Source: G963422445 sp963422445
GTDB taxonomy: Bacteria; Pseudomonadota; Alphaproteobacteria; Thalassobaculales; Thalassobaculaceae
DNA: 64,000 nucleotides
Reading direction: 5' to 3'
Assembly: GCA_963422445.2 (NCBI GenBank)
Contig: OY729512.2
Span: 2,108,001 to 2,172,000, forward strand
The position numbers and the translations under genes were made by a program. Below the pieces are notes generated by a model. It saw only the letters and a list, made by a program, of their open reading frames with translations. It did not search any database and was not told where the DNA came from. Positions 8,786-18,618 of the stretch are shown here, piece by piece (the stretch's first letter is position 1; each line of letters starts with the position of its first letter).

Positions 8786-10418
8786 TAGCTGAGCGTCCGC
8801 GTTGCAGGAAACAGACATTCGCCAAGCTGTTCCATCCGGTTGCTCAGCAAGCGGTCCTCGATTGGACGCGCAATGTCGAATCGTCGTCTCGTCACCCAAT
8901 TCGATCTTAGAGACACGCGCGAGCGGCTACCGTCCCTGTTCAGTCCGAAAGATACCCTGTCTGAGCCTCTATCATATTGGAATATCGCACTGGGCGTAGT
9001 TCCCGCCAACTCCGCGAGTTTGACGTCCGAAAGCGGATGCCCGTTCAAATTCACATGATCCCGAATTGCCCGCGCTATAAGATCCCTTATACGCTAGGCT
9101 TCGATTTCCCCTGGTTGCGGTATATTCGCGATATTGTCCAAGACGATGGGATCGTTTAGATTGGTGTCGAAACCTCTGCTCCTTGAGATATCATGAAGTT
9201 ATCTCACTGATATCATGTCATCCAGGGTGTCACCATGAAGGGCTGTATTGGCAGCAAGGTCGCAGCCGAGTTGCGCCTCAAGTTTCCGGAAGCGTGCGTG
9301 ATCTAGGTCCAGTGTTTCCTCCTCCTGATCATTTTACAGATGACGGAGGTTTGCAACGTGGAGGTGCATTCATCAAGCCTGCTCAGAACATCGTCTACAA
9401 GTCCGCTGATCGCGGCCTCCAGTTCAACTGTCGAAACAATTTCGCGTCGCGCAGAATCGATGTAACGGAACAAGACTATTTTCGGAATTCTGGTCGGCTC
9501 GGAAACGAGAAAAGATCGCATCCCGTTCAAAGATATCGTTATATTTGGTCACACATGGCTATCGTCGATTGCGGACATCTTGCGGGCGACGTCCCATCTG
9601 TCCCACTTCCTTCATCAGACGACCGGTCGACGTCTCACCAGATGATCGGCGAGTGGATAACCCAAAACATGCAGGTTGTAACGACGTATCCCGCCCGTGG
9701 TTTCCACGTCCCCAGTAAGGATCATATCGTTCGCTGTTATCGCGGATATGCCGAATGTTTTCTGTTGCTAAGTCGGTCTTGATTCAAGAGATTTTGAAGA
9801 GAAAGAAATTGTTAGGCTGTCTGATATGTCACATGTGATTCTTTGATGATTTATCGCTTCATGGCCTCGTAATCATCGTGTAAATCATACCCATGATAGT
9901 TCCAGTTATTCTGTTCGAATTTACCCTAATAGGCGTGTTCTTTGGAGGCAGTTCCCCATACATAGTTTGGTAATTCATCTTCAAGATATCTGCTTATCAT
10001 GTCTCGTTTATGGGTTCGCGAGAGAGGGTTATTGCCTCATCGAATGGAGTCTGTCTCTTGGCGTCGTGCAATAACTTGTTTGGGCGCGAGTTCACTGGCA
10101 AGATGAGTCCATAATCTCCGGTCATCCGTTTGTGGTGAGCATGCCCCGTATAGTGGAACTGTTCACGGCACGATCCAGTAAATCCAGGGTTGTATCGTTC
10201 TTTGGGACAATCCTCCACTTTGGGTTGTTTTCCTGGCGTTTGGGTATGGAAAAATCTGCCGGTTAGAGTTCGATAAGTTTACACGACTTCAGAATATGGA
10301 TGCATCTGCTGCCAATGTCCATTTGTTTTGAGCAGGGCGGATTTGTACTTCGACCTTTCGCCAGCCCTGCCAGGGAGTTGCCTGAGATCGTGGACCTCTT
10401 CCCCGTGTTCTGATATGA
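8786..10418. other. Long stretch of decayed, AT-richer DNA
   Basis: No recognisable intact gene lies here. On the minus strand, roughly 9180-9800, an interrupted frame reads PTRIPKIVLFRYIDSARREI followed by VELEAAISGLVDDVLSRLDE and, after a frame change, LDHARFRKLEAQLGCDLAAN. The composition is protein-like, so this may be an old pseudogene of unknown family. The rest (9800-10418) has frequent stops in all frames and no motif I can name. Confidence 0.4.
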
Positions 10419-11989
10419 GTGCCGCGAGGCAATCGTGGGGGCGGAGGAGCCGTGGCGGTTCTTTTGGAGGTGGCCGTCGACATCGTGGCGGCGGCGGACG
10501 AGGCCCGCTTCCGCGACTTGATGCAGACACACCACGACCTCGGCGCGGTGCCGGGGATGGGCGAGACCGTGCGCTATGTTGCGCACCATCGAGGGCGCTG
10601 GCTGGCGCTGGCGGTGTTCTCGGCGCCGGCGCTGAAGTGTGGGGCGCGTGATCACTGGATCGGCTGGGACCGCGGCGTCCAGTTCGGCCGTCTTCACCTG
10701 GTCACCACCAACTCGCGTTTTCTGATTCTCCCCGGCGGTGAGCGCAACCTCGGCTCGCGCGCGCTCTCGCTGTGCACGCGCCGTCTGGTGAGGGACTGGC
10801 CGGCCCGCTTCGGTCACGACGTGCTCCTGGCGGAGACCTTCGTCGACCCCGAGCTCTTCCGGGGCACCGTCTACCGCGCCGCCAACTGGATCGAGATCGG
10901 GCGCACCCGCGGCTTCGCCCGCGACAGGCACGGCTACAGCGCGCACGCGCGGCCCAAACTCGTGTTCCTTGATCCCCTGTGCCGGGGCGCGCGGGCCCGG
11001 CTTGGGGCCGCCGATCTCGACCCCCGCCTGCGACATGGAGTGCCGAAGATGACGCTCAGCGCCGCACAGATGCGATCCCTGCCCGAGTTCTTCCAGCACA
11101 TCGACGATCCCCGCCGCCGCCAGGGTCGGCGCCATGCCCTGCCCACGGCTCGGCAGACAGCGCCCTGGCTATTGACGGCAAGACCGGCGCCATCGATGAC
11201 GATGGCAAACAGGCTCATGTGCTCGGCATCATAGGCCACGACACCAAGGCGCCCTGGGGTCAAAAAAAGTCGGCATGAGGCCCGACGCCGACGAAGGGGA
11301 GAAGCGCACCAACGAGATCGGCGCCGTCATCCCCCTGCTCGATACGGCGCCCGACATCGCGGGCCGCACTGTCACCGCCGACGCCCTGCTCACCCAGCGG
11401 CGCTGGCCTCCTATCTGCTCGATCGCGGCGCGGCCTACCTGTTCACCGTCAAGGGCAACCAGCCGACCCTGCCGAGCGATATCCGGCTCACTCTCAACGA
11501 GGCCATCGCCGGGCGCGCACCGGACTTCACGGACGAGAGCCCGAGCACGACCGACGCGAGCGGCGCTCCATCCGGGTCTCCAGTGAGCGCAACGACGACC
11601 TCAACTTCCCCGGCGTCGGACAGGTCTTCGCCGTGCGCCGCGACACCGTCGAGGTCAAGTCCGGCAAGCGCCGCTGCGAGACCGCCTACGGGGTCACCAG
11701 CCTGACCATGGAGGCCGCAACCCCGCAACGGCTGCTCACCCTCAATCGCGGGCACTGGACGATCGAGGCAACCCACTACAGCCTCGACTGGAGCGTCGAC
11801 GAGGACCGCAGCCGCACCGGGCACGGTCCAGAGACCATGACCCGGCTGCGGCGCTTCGCTATCGGTCTCATCAAGGGGCGCGGGCGCGCCGTCGCCCAGA
11901 CCATGCGCAATCTGGCCAGGAACCCGCGCCGCGTCCTCGACTTCCTGAAAATGACCGACAACATCGCCCCGCGACCAGCACCCGGCTGA
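10419..11989 (+). pseudogene. DUF4338 (DruA-type) domain fused to an ISAs1-family transposase, decayed
   Basis: The first part (about 10490-11030) matches the DUF4338 domain, also found in the DruA protein of Druantia defence systems (ARFRDLMQTHHDLGAVPGMG; LALAVFSAPALKCGARD; ANWIEIGRTRGFARD). It runs directly into the ISAs1-type N-terminal segment (LPEFFQHIDDPRRRQGRRH). After a deletion near 11140 the ISAs1 DDE domain follows in several frames (LAIDGKTGAIDDDGKQAHVLGI; GRTVTADALLTQRR; FTVKGNQPTL; ETAYGVTSLTMEAATPQRLL; LNRGHWTIEATHYSLDWSV). Frame breaks lie near 11265, 11405, 11540 and 11600, and the N terminus is missing or degenerate. I could not locate convincing terminal repeats. This looks like a dead transposon rather than a defence gene. 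Confidence 0.75.
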
Positions 11990-12408
11990 CCACCCTCTCC
12001 GGTCCGCCTCCATCGACTCGCCAACCCTCGGCACGCCGGGGCGAGCGGTCATGCACAGATGAAGCCGTGCCCGACCCTCGCGGCCAGGGGACCGCTATAC
12101 GGCGCCGCCATGGCGGCCAAATCCATTGCCCAGACCACGCAACGACCCCAACGAAAGCGGGCCGACCATGATTAAGTGCCGCGAGTCAGCGACGAAAATC
12201 AGAACGAATTTGCCGTGGTTTTGATTTACGTCCGTAGTTTTTCATTCATCTGGAGGTCAGCAGGGCGGATCGGATGCACGACCTTGGTAGAAACGGTTTT
12301 CGAAAGGTCTGGATCTCCAGATTGACGCTGAAACTGGAATCTCGTTTCGTCCCTGGACCGGTCAGGACCTTCTGGGCCTTGGGATCGGATTTCCGCGCCA
12401 AAAGCTTA
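11990..12408. other. Spacer between the DUF4338-ISAs1 remnant and the IS chain
   Basis: About 420 bases with no recognisable gene. The sequence near 12280-12400 may be the remnant of a coding region cut off by the IS at 12409, but I cannot name it. Confidence 0.4.
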
Positions 12409-13210
12409 GGCCGTGTTGACGAATGATCGAAGCATGATCCATGCTGAGACAATGTGGACAAACGCGAGGACCGTTCGAGCGAGCTTGTCATAACGTGTGG
12501 CAATGCGACGGAATTGTTTGAGCTTGTTGAAGAATCGCTCGACCTGCTGGCGCCGCTTGTACTTTGTCTTGATCGTGATGAATCGTCTCAGTCCGGTTCC
12601 ACCGGGCGGGAATCACGGCTTCGACGCCCTGGTCGGCCAGCACCTGGCGGATGCCCTTGCTGTCATACGCCTTGTCCATGACCGCAGCCTCCGGTGCGGG
12701 AGAGCTGGGCAAAGCCTTCCACAGCAGCTCGAACCCCACGCCATCATCATGGCGCTCGCCACCCGTCAACACGACGGACACACCGGTTGTTTCGTTGGCA
12801 CAGGCCGCGTGCAGCCTGGTGGAGAACCCACCCCGGGAGCGGCCGAGAGCCTGGGCCTCCTGGCCACCGTTTTTTTCCGCGCCGCCGGCGTGTTGATGAG
12901 CGTGCAGGATGGTCGAATCGATGAACACTTCCTTGAGTGGTTCATCGTCTGCCTGTTGTCTCTGTTGCCAGAGCTGTGCCCGGAGGTGGCGCTTCTCCCA
13001 ACGGCGAAACCGCTGATACACGGCATTCCAATGGCCGAATTCGTCGGGCAGGTCGCGCCATGGGGTTCCGGTCCGCGCCTGGTAGAGGACGGCTTCGATG
13101 ACCATTCGGTCGCTGAGCCGTGGCGGGGCGCCGGCGGCGTGTTTGCTCTCACGCAGTAGCGGCTCGAGTGTCGAGCGGACAGTATCCGGGATGAGCAGGC
13201 CTAATGCCAT
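12406..13210 (-). pseudogene. IS5-family (IS427-like) transposase, copy 1, frameshifted near the C terminus
   Basis: The N-terminal DUF4096-type region (LEPLLRESKHAAGAPPRLSD; GTPWRDLPDEFGHWNAVYQR) is followed by a DDE domain (FIDSTILHAHQHAGGAEKNG; AVMDKAYDSKGIRQVLAD; VIPARWNRTETIHHD). After HHDQDK the frame is lost; the expected end (RRQQVERFFNKLKQFRR, as in copy 2) is encoded in another frame down to about 12424. The stop TAA would come from the flanking TA. The catalytic Glu region is therefore not joined to the rest. Confidence 0.82.
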
Positions 13211-13280
13211 CATATATTCCCCGGAAAGTGTCATTGATGGAGAATGATTATCAGCATTTCATGAATTCGTCAACACGACC
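12409..13280 (-). mobile_element. IS5-family (IS427-like) element, copy 1 (872 bp)
   Basis: The left end GGCCGTGTTGACGAA and the right end TTCGTCAACACGACC form 15-bp inverted repeats with one mismatch, flanked by TA at 12407-12408 and 13281-13282. The right-hand TA lies inside a CTAG (13280-13283) that the next element used as its target. A second copy is at 51922-52788. Confidence 0.85.
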
Positions 13281-13283
13281 TAG

Positions 13284-14467
13284 GGATTGTCTGAACAAGT
13301 CGGTTTTTTTCGGGTATACGGGTGTCGTGGCCCGTGGATGAAACGCCAGAGCCCATCGGGGACGTGTTATCGTGCCAGGAAATGGGGATTTTGATGCCCG
13401 AGCCGACCGTCCCCGCCGCCTTGCGGCGGCTGCGGACGGGTCGGCCCCACGTCAGGCGGTGGCGTCGCGCCCCGCGATGAGCAGATTGGTGAGCCCGAGC
13501 AGCACGGCGTTGCGTTGCGTGTTCTTCGCCAGCCCCCGATAACGCACCTTCGCGTAGCCGAAGTGGCGCTTCACATACAGGAACGGATGTTCCACCCTGG
13601 CCCGAACCGACGCCTTGCGCCTCTCCGCCGCCGCCTCCAGGCCCGCCTTGTCCAGCCCCCGGCGCTTGCCGGGCTTCATCGCCACCTCCCAGTCCACGTC
13701 CGTGTCCCGGTTCTCCGCGCGCTTGTCCACCCCCTGATAGCCCGCGTCACCCCACACCTGCTCCTCGCCCCCGTGCAACAGCGCGTGCGCGGTCGCCACA
13801 TCCGAGACAGTCGCCGGCGTCGTCTCCACGCTGTGCGTCAAGCCCGACTGCGCATCCACCCCGATGTGCGCCTTCATCCCGAAATGTCACTGATTGCCCT
13901 TCTTCGTCTGGTGCATCTCCGGGTCCCGCTCGCCCTTGCGGTTCTTCGTCGACGACGGCGCGGCAATGAGACTCGCGTCCACGATCGTCCCCTTGCTCAA
14001 ACGGTGTCCGAGAGAGGCCAGATGCGCGTTGATCTCCTCGAACAGCGTCTCACCCAGGCCATGCGTCTCCAGCAAGTGGCGGAAATGCAGGATCGTCGTC
14101 TCGTCAGGCAGCGCACCCGAGAGGCGCAGCCCCACAAACCGCCGTACCGACTTCACCTCGTAGAGCAGGTCCTCCATCCCAGGGTCGCTCAGAGTATAGA
14201 ACAGCTGCAACCCAGTGCACCCGCAGCATCACGCTCAACGGATAGGGCCGCCGACCGCGCCCGGCCTTCGGGTAGAACGGCTCGATGCGCGCCTCCAGTC
14301 GCTCCCAGGGAACCAGCCCGTCCATCGTCTCGAGAAACACCTCGCGCCGCGTCCGACGCGTCTTCAGGTCGTGCTCCAGCTCCGCAAACGTCGCTTGCTC
14401 CAGGGCTCGCACTCCACTCCGTCACCAAGAAACCAATTGTGACAAAACCGACTTGTTCAGACAATCC
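13284..14467 (-). mobile_element. IS5-family element, copy 1 (1184 bp)
   Basis: The terminal repeats read GGATTGTCTGAACAAGTCGG inward from both sides. The 4-bp target duplication CTAG is perfect (13280-13283 and 14468-14471). The target was the CTAG formed at the right junction of the preceding IS427-like element. The right-hand CTAG in turn holds the TA used by the IS630-type element at 14471. A second copy is at 50638-51820. Confidence 0.92.
13452..14412 (-). pseudogene. IS5-family transposase, copy 1, with frameshift and nonsense codon
   Basis: The first frame starts at MRALEQATFAELEHDLKTRR and leaves the coding frame at VHWVAAVL because of an extra G. The second frame resumes at LQLFYTLSDPGMEDLLYEVK and runs to KKGNQ, where TGA replaces the Trp codon that copy 2 retains (GNQWHFGMKAHIG). 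The rest (MKAHIGVDAQSGLTHSVE; AGYQGVDKRAENRD; VEHPFLYVKRHFGYAKVRYR) carries the IS5-type DDE regions. The frameshift is shared with copy 2, but the nonsense codon is unique to this copy, so it is dead. Confidence 0.88.
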
Positions 14468-15412
14468 CTAGTGTCCTGTCCCACAGATACGCGCAGATAG
14501 ACGTTCGAGCTTGTCGAAGATCGGTTCCGCCGTCGCGACCCCGATGAAGGGCGAAGAGGAGGCATTGTATTGTGTGATGAAGCTCTCAATCGTCTTGACG
14601 CGTTGAGCGACGCTGTCGACCGAGCCGCGCTTGATGGCCGGTTGGCTGATGAGGCCGAACCCGCGCTCCACCTGATTGAGCCATGAGGCGGAGGTCGGCG
14701 TGAAGTGAAGATGGTCGCGCGGTCTCTTTGCAAGCTACGCTTGGACCTCGGGTGCTTGTGGGTCGCATCGTTGTCCACGACGCGATGGATGTCGCGTTCG
14801 GGCGGCGTCTCGCGGTCAATGGGTCGCAGGACAGCGAGACATTCCTGATGGCGATGACGCTGGGACCATTTGCCGATCCCCTTGCCGGTCGCCCCATCGA
14901 GGGCGGCGAACAGGGTCGTGGTTCCGTGTCGAACATCGTCATGGGTATCGCCTTCGGCAGAGCCCAGTCCCAGCGGCAGCGTAGGCTGGGTGCGATGGAG
15001 CGCCTGACAGGGAGAACCAGCGCTGCACGGTGCTCTTCGACACGCCCTGGGCCTGGGCCATCAGCCCTACGCTCCAAGCACTGGCGGTGTCGGGTTTCTC
15101 CTGCAAGGCGCGGTTGATGAGGTCTGCCACCTTGTCATCGTCATAGGGGCGTGGCCGTCCCGGGCGACGATCGTCATGCAGACCCTGCACGCCGCGCTCA
15201 ACAAATCGTCGCCGCCATTGGCCCACCGCCGAGGGCGAAGCGTTCCGTCGCGCGGCCACCGCCGAATTGGTCAGTCCCAGCGCACAGGTGAGAATGATGC
15301 GGGCCTGGTGGACCAAACCGTAGAGCATCGAGGTGGACTGCGACACAGCGGTGAGCTGTTCGCGTTGCGCGCTGGTGAGCACCAGAGGGGGAAGGGGGCG
15401 GCCGCGCGGCAT
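14468..15412 (-). pseudogene. IS630-family transposase, type C, remnant
   Basis: The N-terminal half is open from MPRGRPLPPLVLTSAQREQL through the helix-turn-helix (TNSAVAARRNASPSAVGQWR) to VQRWFSLSG. The frame then breaks several times. DDE-domain pieces follow in other frames (VVDNDATHKH-like near 14770; HGSIRWSAGSASSAN near 14690; an open end from MERGFGLISQPAIKRGSVDS to CGTGH). The catalytic domain is not continuous, so no active enzyme can be made. Confidence 0.8.
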
Positions 15413-15470
15413 CGAAGGGCCTCCCGTTGCGCGTGAGACCGATATTATAAGGCGCGGACTTGAGAGACAC
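14471..15470 (-). mobile_element. IS630-family element, type C, internally deleted (1000 bp)
   Basis: The left end starts GTGTCCTGTCCCAC and the right end, read inward, starts GTGTCTCTCAAGTC. Flanking TAs lie at 14469-14470 and 15471-15472. It is about 170 bases shorter than the type A elements, consistent with an internal deletion. It sits between the IS5 element and the type A tandem without any host DNA other than a few bases. Confidence 0.75.
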
Positions 15471-15478
15471 TACTACTA

Positions 15479-16656
15479 GTGTCCTGTACGCAAAGTTCGT
15501 ATTGTTAAGGGGGTGGTGTCGATTCGGGGGGCATGGTGATGCGACTTTCGGTGGAGATCAAGCTGAGCGCGGACGAGCGCAACGAGCTTGAGCGGCTGGC
15601 GCGCGGGCGCAAAGTCTGGCGAGGCCTGTCCGATCGGGCGCACATCGTGCTGCTGGCGGCCGAAGGGCTTACCAATGTGCAGATTGGGAGCGTGCTGGGC
15701 GTGACCAGCCAGACCGCCAGGAAGTGGCGCAATCGCTTCGCAGAGCATCGTCTTGACGGGCTTGACGACGAGCCGCGCTCCGGCCGTCCCCGGCGCATCG
15801 ATGACGACGCCGTGGCCGAGGTGGTGCGCAAGACGCTTGAGGAGAAGCCTCGTGACGCGACCCAATGGAGCACGCGCTCGATGGCGCAGGCGACGGGGTA
15901 TGCGCCGTCGACGGTCAATCGCATCTGGCGAGCCTTTTCCCTTCAGCCGCACAGGAGCGAGACCTTCAAGCTCTCGGCAGACCCCTACTTCGTGGACAAG
16001 ACGCGCGACATCGTGGGGCTCTACGTGGACCCGCCGCAGCATGCCATGGTCCTCTGCGTGGACGAGAAATCGCAGGTTCAGGCCCTCGATCGCACCCAGC
16101 CGCTGCTGCCGCTGCGCCCGGGGCAGGTCGAGCGGCGCACTCACGATTACAAGCGCAACGGCACGACCTCGCTCTTCGCAGCCCTTGACGTCGCCACAGG
16201 CAAGGTCATCGGACAGTGCTATCGGCGCCACCGCAGCGTGGAGTTCCGCAAGTTCCTGGATCACGTCGAGGCCAACGTGCCGCCCGACCTCGAGATCCAC
16301 ATCGTCATGGACAACTACTCGACCCACAAGACGAAGACGATCCGCGACGGGTTCGCCCGGCGACCGCGCTGGCATGTTCACGTCACCCCGACCTCTGCCT
16401 CGTGGCTCAACCAAGTCGAGCGCTTCTTCGCCGATCTGACAGAGAAGCAGATCCGGCGCGGGGTTCACCGATCGACCGTCGAGCTGGAGCAGGCGATCAC
16501 CGGGTACATCGACACCGTCAACGAGGACCCCAAGCCCTTCCGCTGGCACAAGACAGCCGATGAAATCCTGGCGTCCATCAAGCGCTTCTGCCTCAGGACC
16601 CTCGAAACCGCTGCAGCCGCAACATCATAACGGTACGAACTTCGGAATCAGGACAC
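15479..16656 (+). mobile_element. IS630-family element, type A, copy 2 (1178 bp), left member of a tandem
   Basis: The ends match copy 1. The right TA (16657-16658) is shared with copy 3, which starts at the next base, so the two elements are head-to-tail with only TA between them. This copy shares two variants with copy 4 (CGA at the fourth codon; Val at residue 284) and not with its neighbour. The tandem therefore arose by independent insertion rather than local duplication. Confidence 0.95.
15533..16630 (+). CDS. IS630-family transposase, type A copy 2
   Basis: An intact 365-residue DDE transposase, nearly identical to copy 1. It has Gly273 and Val284, and the D177/D260/E296 triad is present. 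Confidence 0.95.
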   Translation: MVMRLSVEIKLSADERNELERLARGRKVWRGLSDRAHIVLLAAEGLTNVQIGSVLGVTSQTARKWRNRFAEHRLDGLDDEPRSGRPRRIDDDAVAEVVRKTLEEKPRDATQWSTRSMAQATGYAPSTVNRIWRAFSLQPHRSETFKLSADPYFVDKTRDIVGLYVDPPQHAMVLCVDEKSQVQALDRTQPLLPLRPGQVERRTHDYKRNGTTSLFAALDVATGKVIGQCYRRHRSVEFRKFLDHVEANVPPDLEIHIVMDNYSTHKTKTIRDGFARRPRWHVHVTPTSASWLNQVERFFADLTEKQIRRGVHRSTVELEQAITGYIDTVNEDPKPFRWHKTADEILASIKRFCLRTLETAAAATS

Positions 16657-16658
16657 TA

Positions 16659-17836
16659 GTGTCCTGTACGCAAAGTTCGTATTGTTAAGGGGGTGGTGTC
16701 GATTCGGGGGGCATGGTGATGCGCCTTTCGGTGGAGATCAAGCTGAGCGCGGACGAGCGCAACGAGCTTGAGCGGCTGGCGCGCGGGCGCAAAGTCTGGC
16801 GAGGCCTGTCCGATCGGGCGCACATCGTGCTGCTGGCGGCCGAAGGGCTTACCAATGTGCAGATTGGGAGCGTGCTGGGCGTGACCAGCCAGACCGCCAG
16901 GAAGTGGCGCAATCGCTTCGCAGAGCATCGTCTTGACGGGCTTGACGACGAGCCGCGCTCCGGCCGTCCCCGGCGCATCGATGACGACGCCGTGGCCGAG
17001 GTGGTGCGCAAGACGCTTGAGGAGAAGCCTCGTGACGCGACCCAATGGAGCACGCGCTCGATGGCGCAGGCGACGGGGTATGCGCCGTCGACGGTCAATC
17101 GCATCTGGCGAGCCTTTTCCCTTCAGCCGCACAGGAGCGAGACCTTCAAGCTCTCGGCAGACCCCTACTTCGTGGACAAGACGCGCGACATCGTGGGGCT
17201 CTACGTGGACCCGCCGCAGCATGCCATGGTCCTCTGCGTGGACGAGAAATCGCAGGTTCAGGCCCTCGATCGCACCCAGCCGCTGCTGCCGCTGCGCCCG
17301 GGGCAGGTCGAGCGGCGCACTCACGATTACAAGCGCAACGGCACGACCTCGCTCTTCGCAGCCCTTGACGTCGCCACAGGCAAGGTCATCGGACAGTGCT
17401 ATCGGCGCCACCGCAGCGTGGAGTTCCGCAAGTTCCTGGATCACGTCGAGGCCAACGTGCCGCCCGACCTCGAGATCCACATCGTCATGGACAACTACTC
17501 GACCCACAAGACGAAGACGATCCGCGACTGGTTCGCCCGGCGACCGCGCTGGCATGTTCACTTCACCCCGACCTCTGCCTCGTGGCTCAACCAAGTCGAG
17601 CGCTTCTTCGCCGATCTGACAGAGAAGCAGATCCGGCGCGGGGTTCACCGATCGACCGTCGAGCTGGAGCAGGCGATCACCGGGTACATCGACACCGTCA
17701 ACGAGGACCCCAAGCCCTTCCGCTGGCACAAGACAGCCGATGAAATCCTGGCGTCCATCAAGCGCTTCTGCCTCAGGACCCTCGAAACCGCTGCAGCCGC
17801 AACATCATAACGGTACGAACTTTGAAATCAGGACAC
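16659..17836 (+). mobile_element. IS630-family element, type A, copy 3 (1178 bp), right member of a tandem
   Basis: Directly abuts copy 2 through a single TA. Its right TA is 17837-17838, where single-copy DNA resumes about 270 bases upstream of the SUF regulator. The right tip reads GAACTTTGAAATCAGG, one base different from copy 1. Confidence 0.95.
16713..17810 (+). CDS. IS630-family transposase, type A copy 3
   Basis: Intact, 365 residues. It alone has Trp at 273 (IRDWFARRPRW), which I believe is the usual residue in related IS630 transposases. The other three copies have Gly there, so this copy may be closest to the parental sequence. Confidence 0.95.
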   Translation: MVMRLSVEIKLSADERNELERLARGRKVWRGLSDRAHIVLLAAEGLTNVQIGSVLGVTSQTARKWRNRFAEHRLDGLDDEPRSGRPRRIDDDAVAEVVRKTLEEKPRDATQWSTRSMAQATGYAPSTVNRIWRAFSLQPHRSETFKLSADPYFVDKTRDIVGLYVDPPQHAMVLCVDEKSQVQALDRTQPLLPLRPGQVERRTHDYKRNGTTSLFAALDVATGKVIGQCYRRHRSVEFRKFLDHVEANVPPDLEIHIVMDNYSTHKTKTIRDWFARRPRWHVHFTPTSASWLNQVERFFADLTEKQIRRGVHRSTVELEQAITGYIDTVNEDPKPFRWHKTADEILASIKRFCLRTLETAAAATS

Positions 17837-18046
17837 TAGTAGATAATATTCTATTCTTTAACGCATTAAAATACAACAATAATTTATTCATTCTGGCAAA
17901 ACGAGTGGGATCAACTCCATGTCGAGCATAAATAAAGCGCCGAGCCGACTGGCCATGTTGCTGTTTGCGACAATCAATGGATCACGGCTTGCGAACCGGT
18001 ATCGGCGGACCGGCAGAAAAATGACCCTGCAACACGAGGGCCGGGG

Positions 18047-18097
18047 TTGACATCCGGTAATGTCGGATCGATATAGTGGACGAAATTAGTCCGATAT
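18047..18097 (+). promoter_or_regulatory. suf operon promoter with overlapping IscR-type (type 1) box
   Basis: A -35 TTGACA at 18047-18052 and a -10 GATATA at 18070-18075 are 17 bases apart. A 25-base imperfect dyad at 18073-18097 follows the layout of the E. coli IscR type 1 site: ATA at the left, GGAC at 18078-18081, an AT-rich centre, AGTC at 18088-18091, and TAT at the right edge. It overlaps the -10 and ends 10 bases before the GTG of the Rrf2-family gene. This is the geometry of an autorepressor operator. The match was made by eye. Confidence 0.75.
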
Positions 18098-18106
18098 GGA
18101 TGAACA

Positions 18107-18571
18107 GTGCTCAAACTCAACCGAATGACCGACTACGCCGTTGTGGTTCTTGGCCGGATGGCGCAGAACCCCGGCGTCACGCAGACGGCGTCAAGTCTCG
18201 CGCAAAGGACCGCTATTCCGTTGCCGACGGTTGCCAAATTGTTGAAACAGATGGCGGGAACCACCTTGATCCAGTCGCATCGGGGTACCGGTGGCGGTTA
18301 TTCCCTGGATCGCGCCGCAACCCAGGTCCGGGTGTCGGAAATCGTCGAGGCCCTCGAAGGGCCGATCGCGCTGACGGCTTGCGTCGATGGCTCCGAAGGT
18401 CACTGTGGCGTCGAGTCGCTTTGCCCGATGCGTGGAAACTGGAATCGTGTCAACAGCGCCATTCGGGCGGCGCTTGAAAATGTCAGCCTTGCCGAAATGA
18501 TCGATCCGGCAGAGATGTTTCCGGTCCCGGGGCTTGAACGGACGCCGGATCAGCCGTCGGTGATGCGTTGA
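18107..18571 (+). CDS. Rrf2-family Fe-S-sensing transcriptional regulator of the suf operon (IscR/SufR-like)
   Basis: This 154-residue protein has an N-terminal winged helix-turn-helix (TQTASSLAQRTAIPLPTVAK, with the wing at HRGTGGGYSLDR). Three cysteines at 92, 100 and 106 (TACVDGSEGHCGVESLCPM) match the spacing of the [2Fe-2S] ligands of IscR. Such proteins sense cluster status and adjust Fe-S assembly genes. It is the first gene of the suf cluster, 47 bases before sufB, and has an IscR-type box over its own promoter, so autoregulation is likely. The start is the GTG at 18107, directly after the box; an internal ATG (MTDYAVVVLGRM) is an alternative. The frame is intact. Confidence 0.9.
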   Translation: MLKLNRMTDYAVVVLGRMAQNPGVTQTASSLAQRTAIPLPTVAKLLKQMAGTTLIQSHRGTGGGYSLDRAATQVRVSEIVEALEGPIALTACVDGSEGHCGVESLCPMRGNWNRVNSAIRAALENVSLAEMIDPAEMFPVPGLERTPDQPSVMR

Positions 18572-18618
18572 CAGCGCAGCGCGCAGTCAACGAACGAACG
18601 GAGCAGAACGGAAACATC

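Noticed and set aside
10419..11041. A DruA-like Druantia defence gene
   Set aside because: The domain is followed in frame by an ISAs1 transposase and the whole is frameshifted; no other Druantia gene is near.
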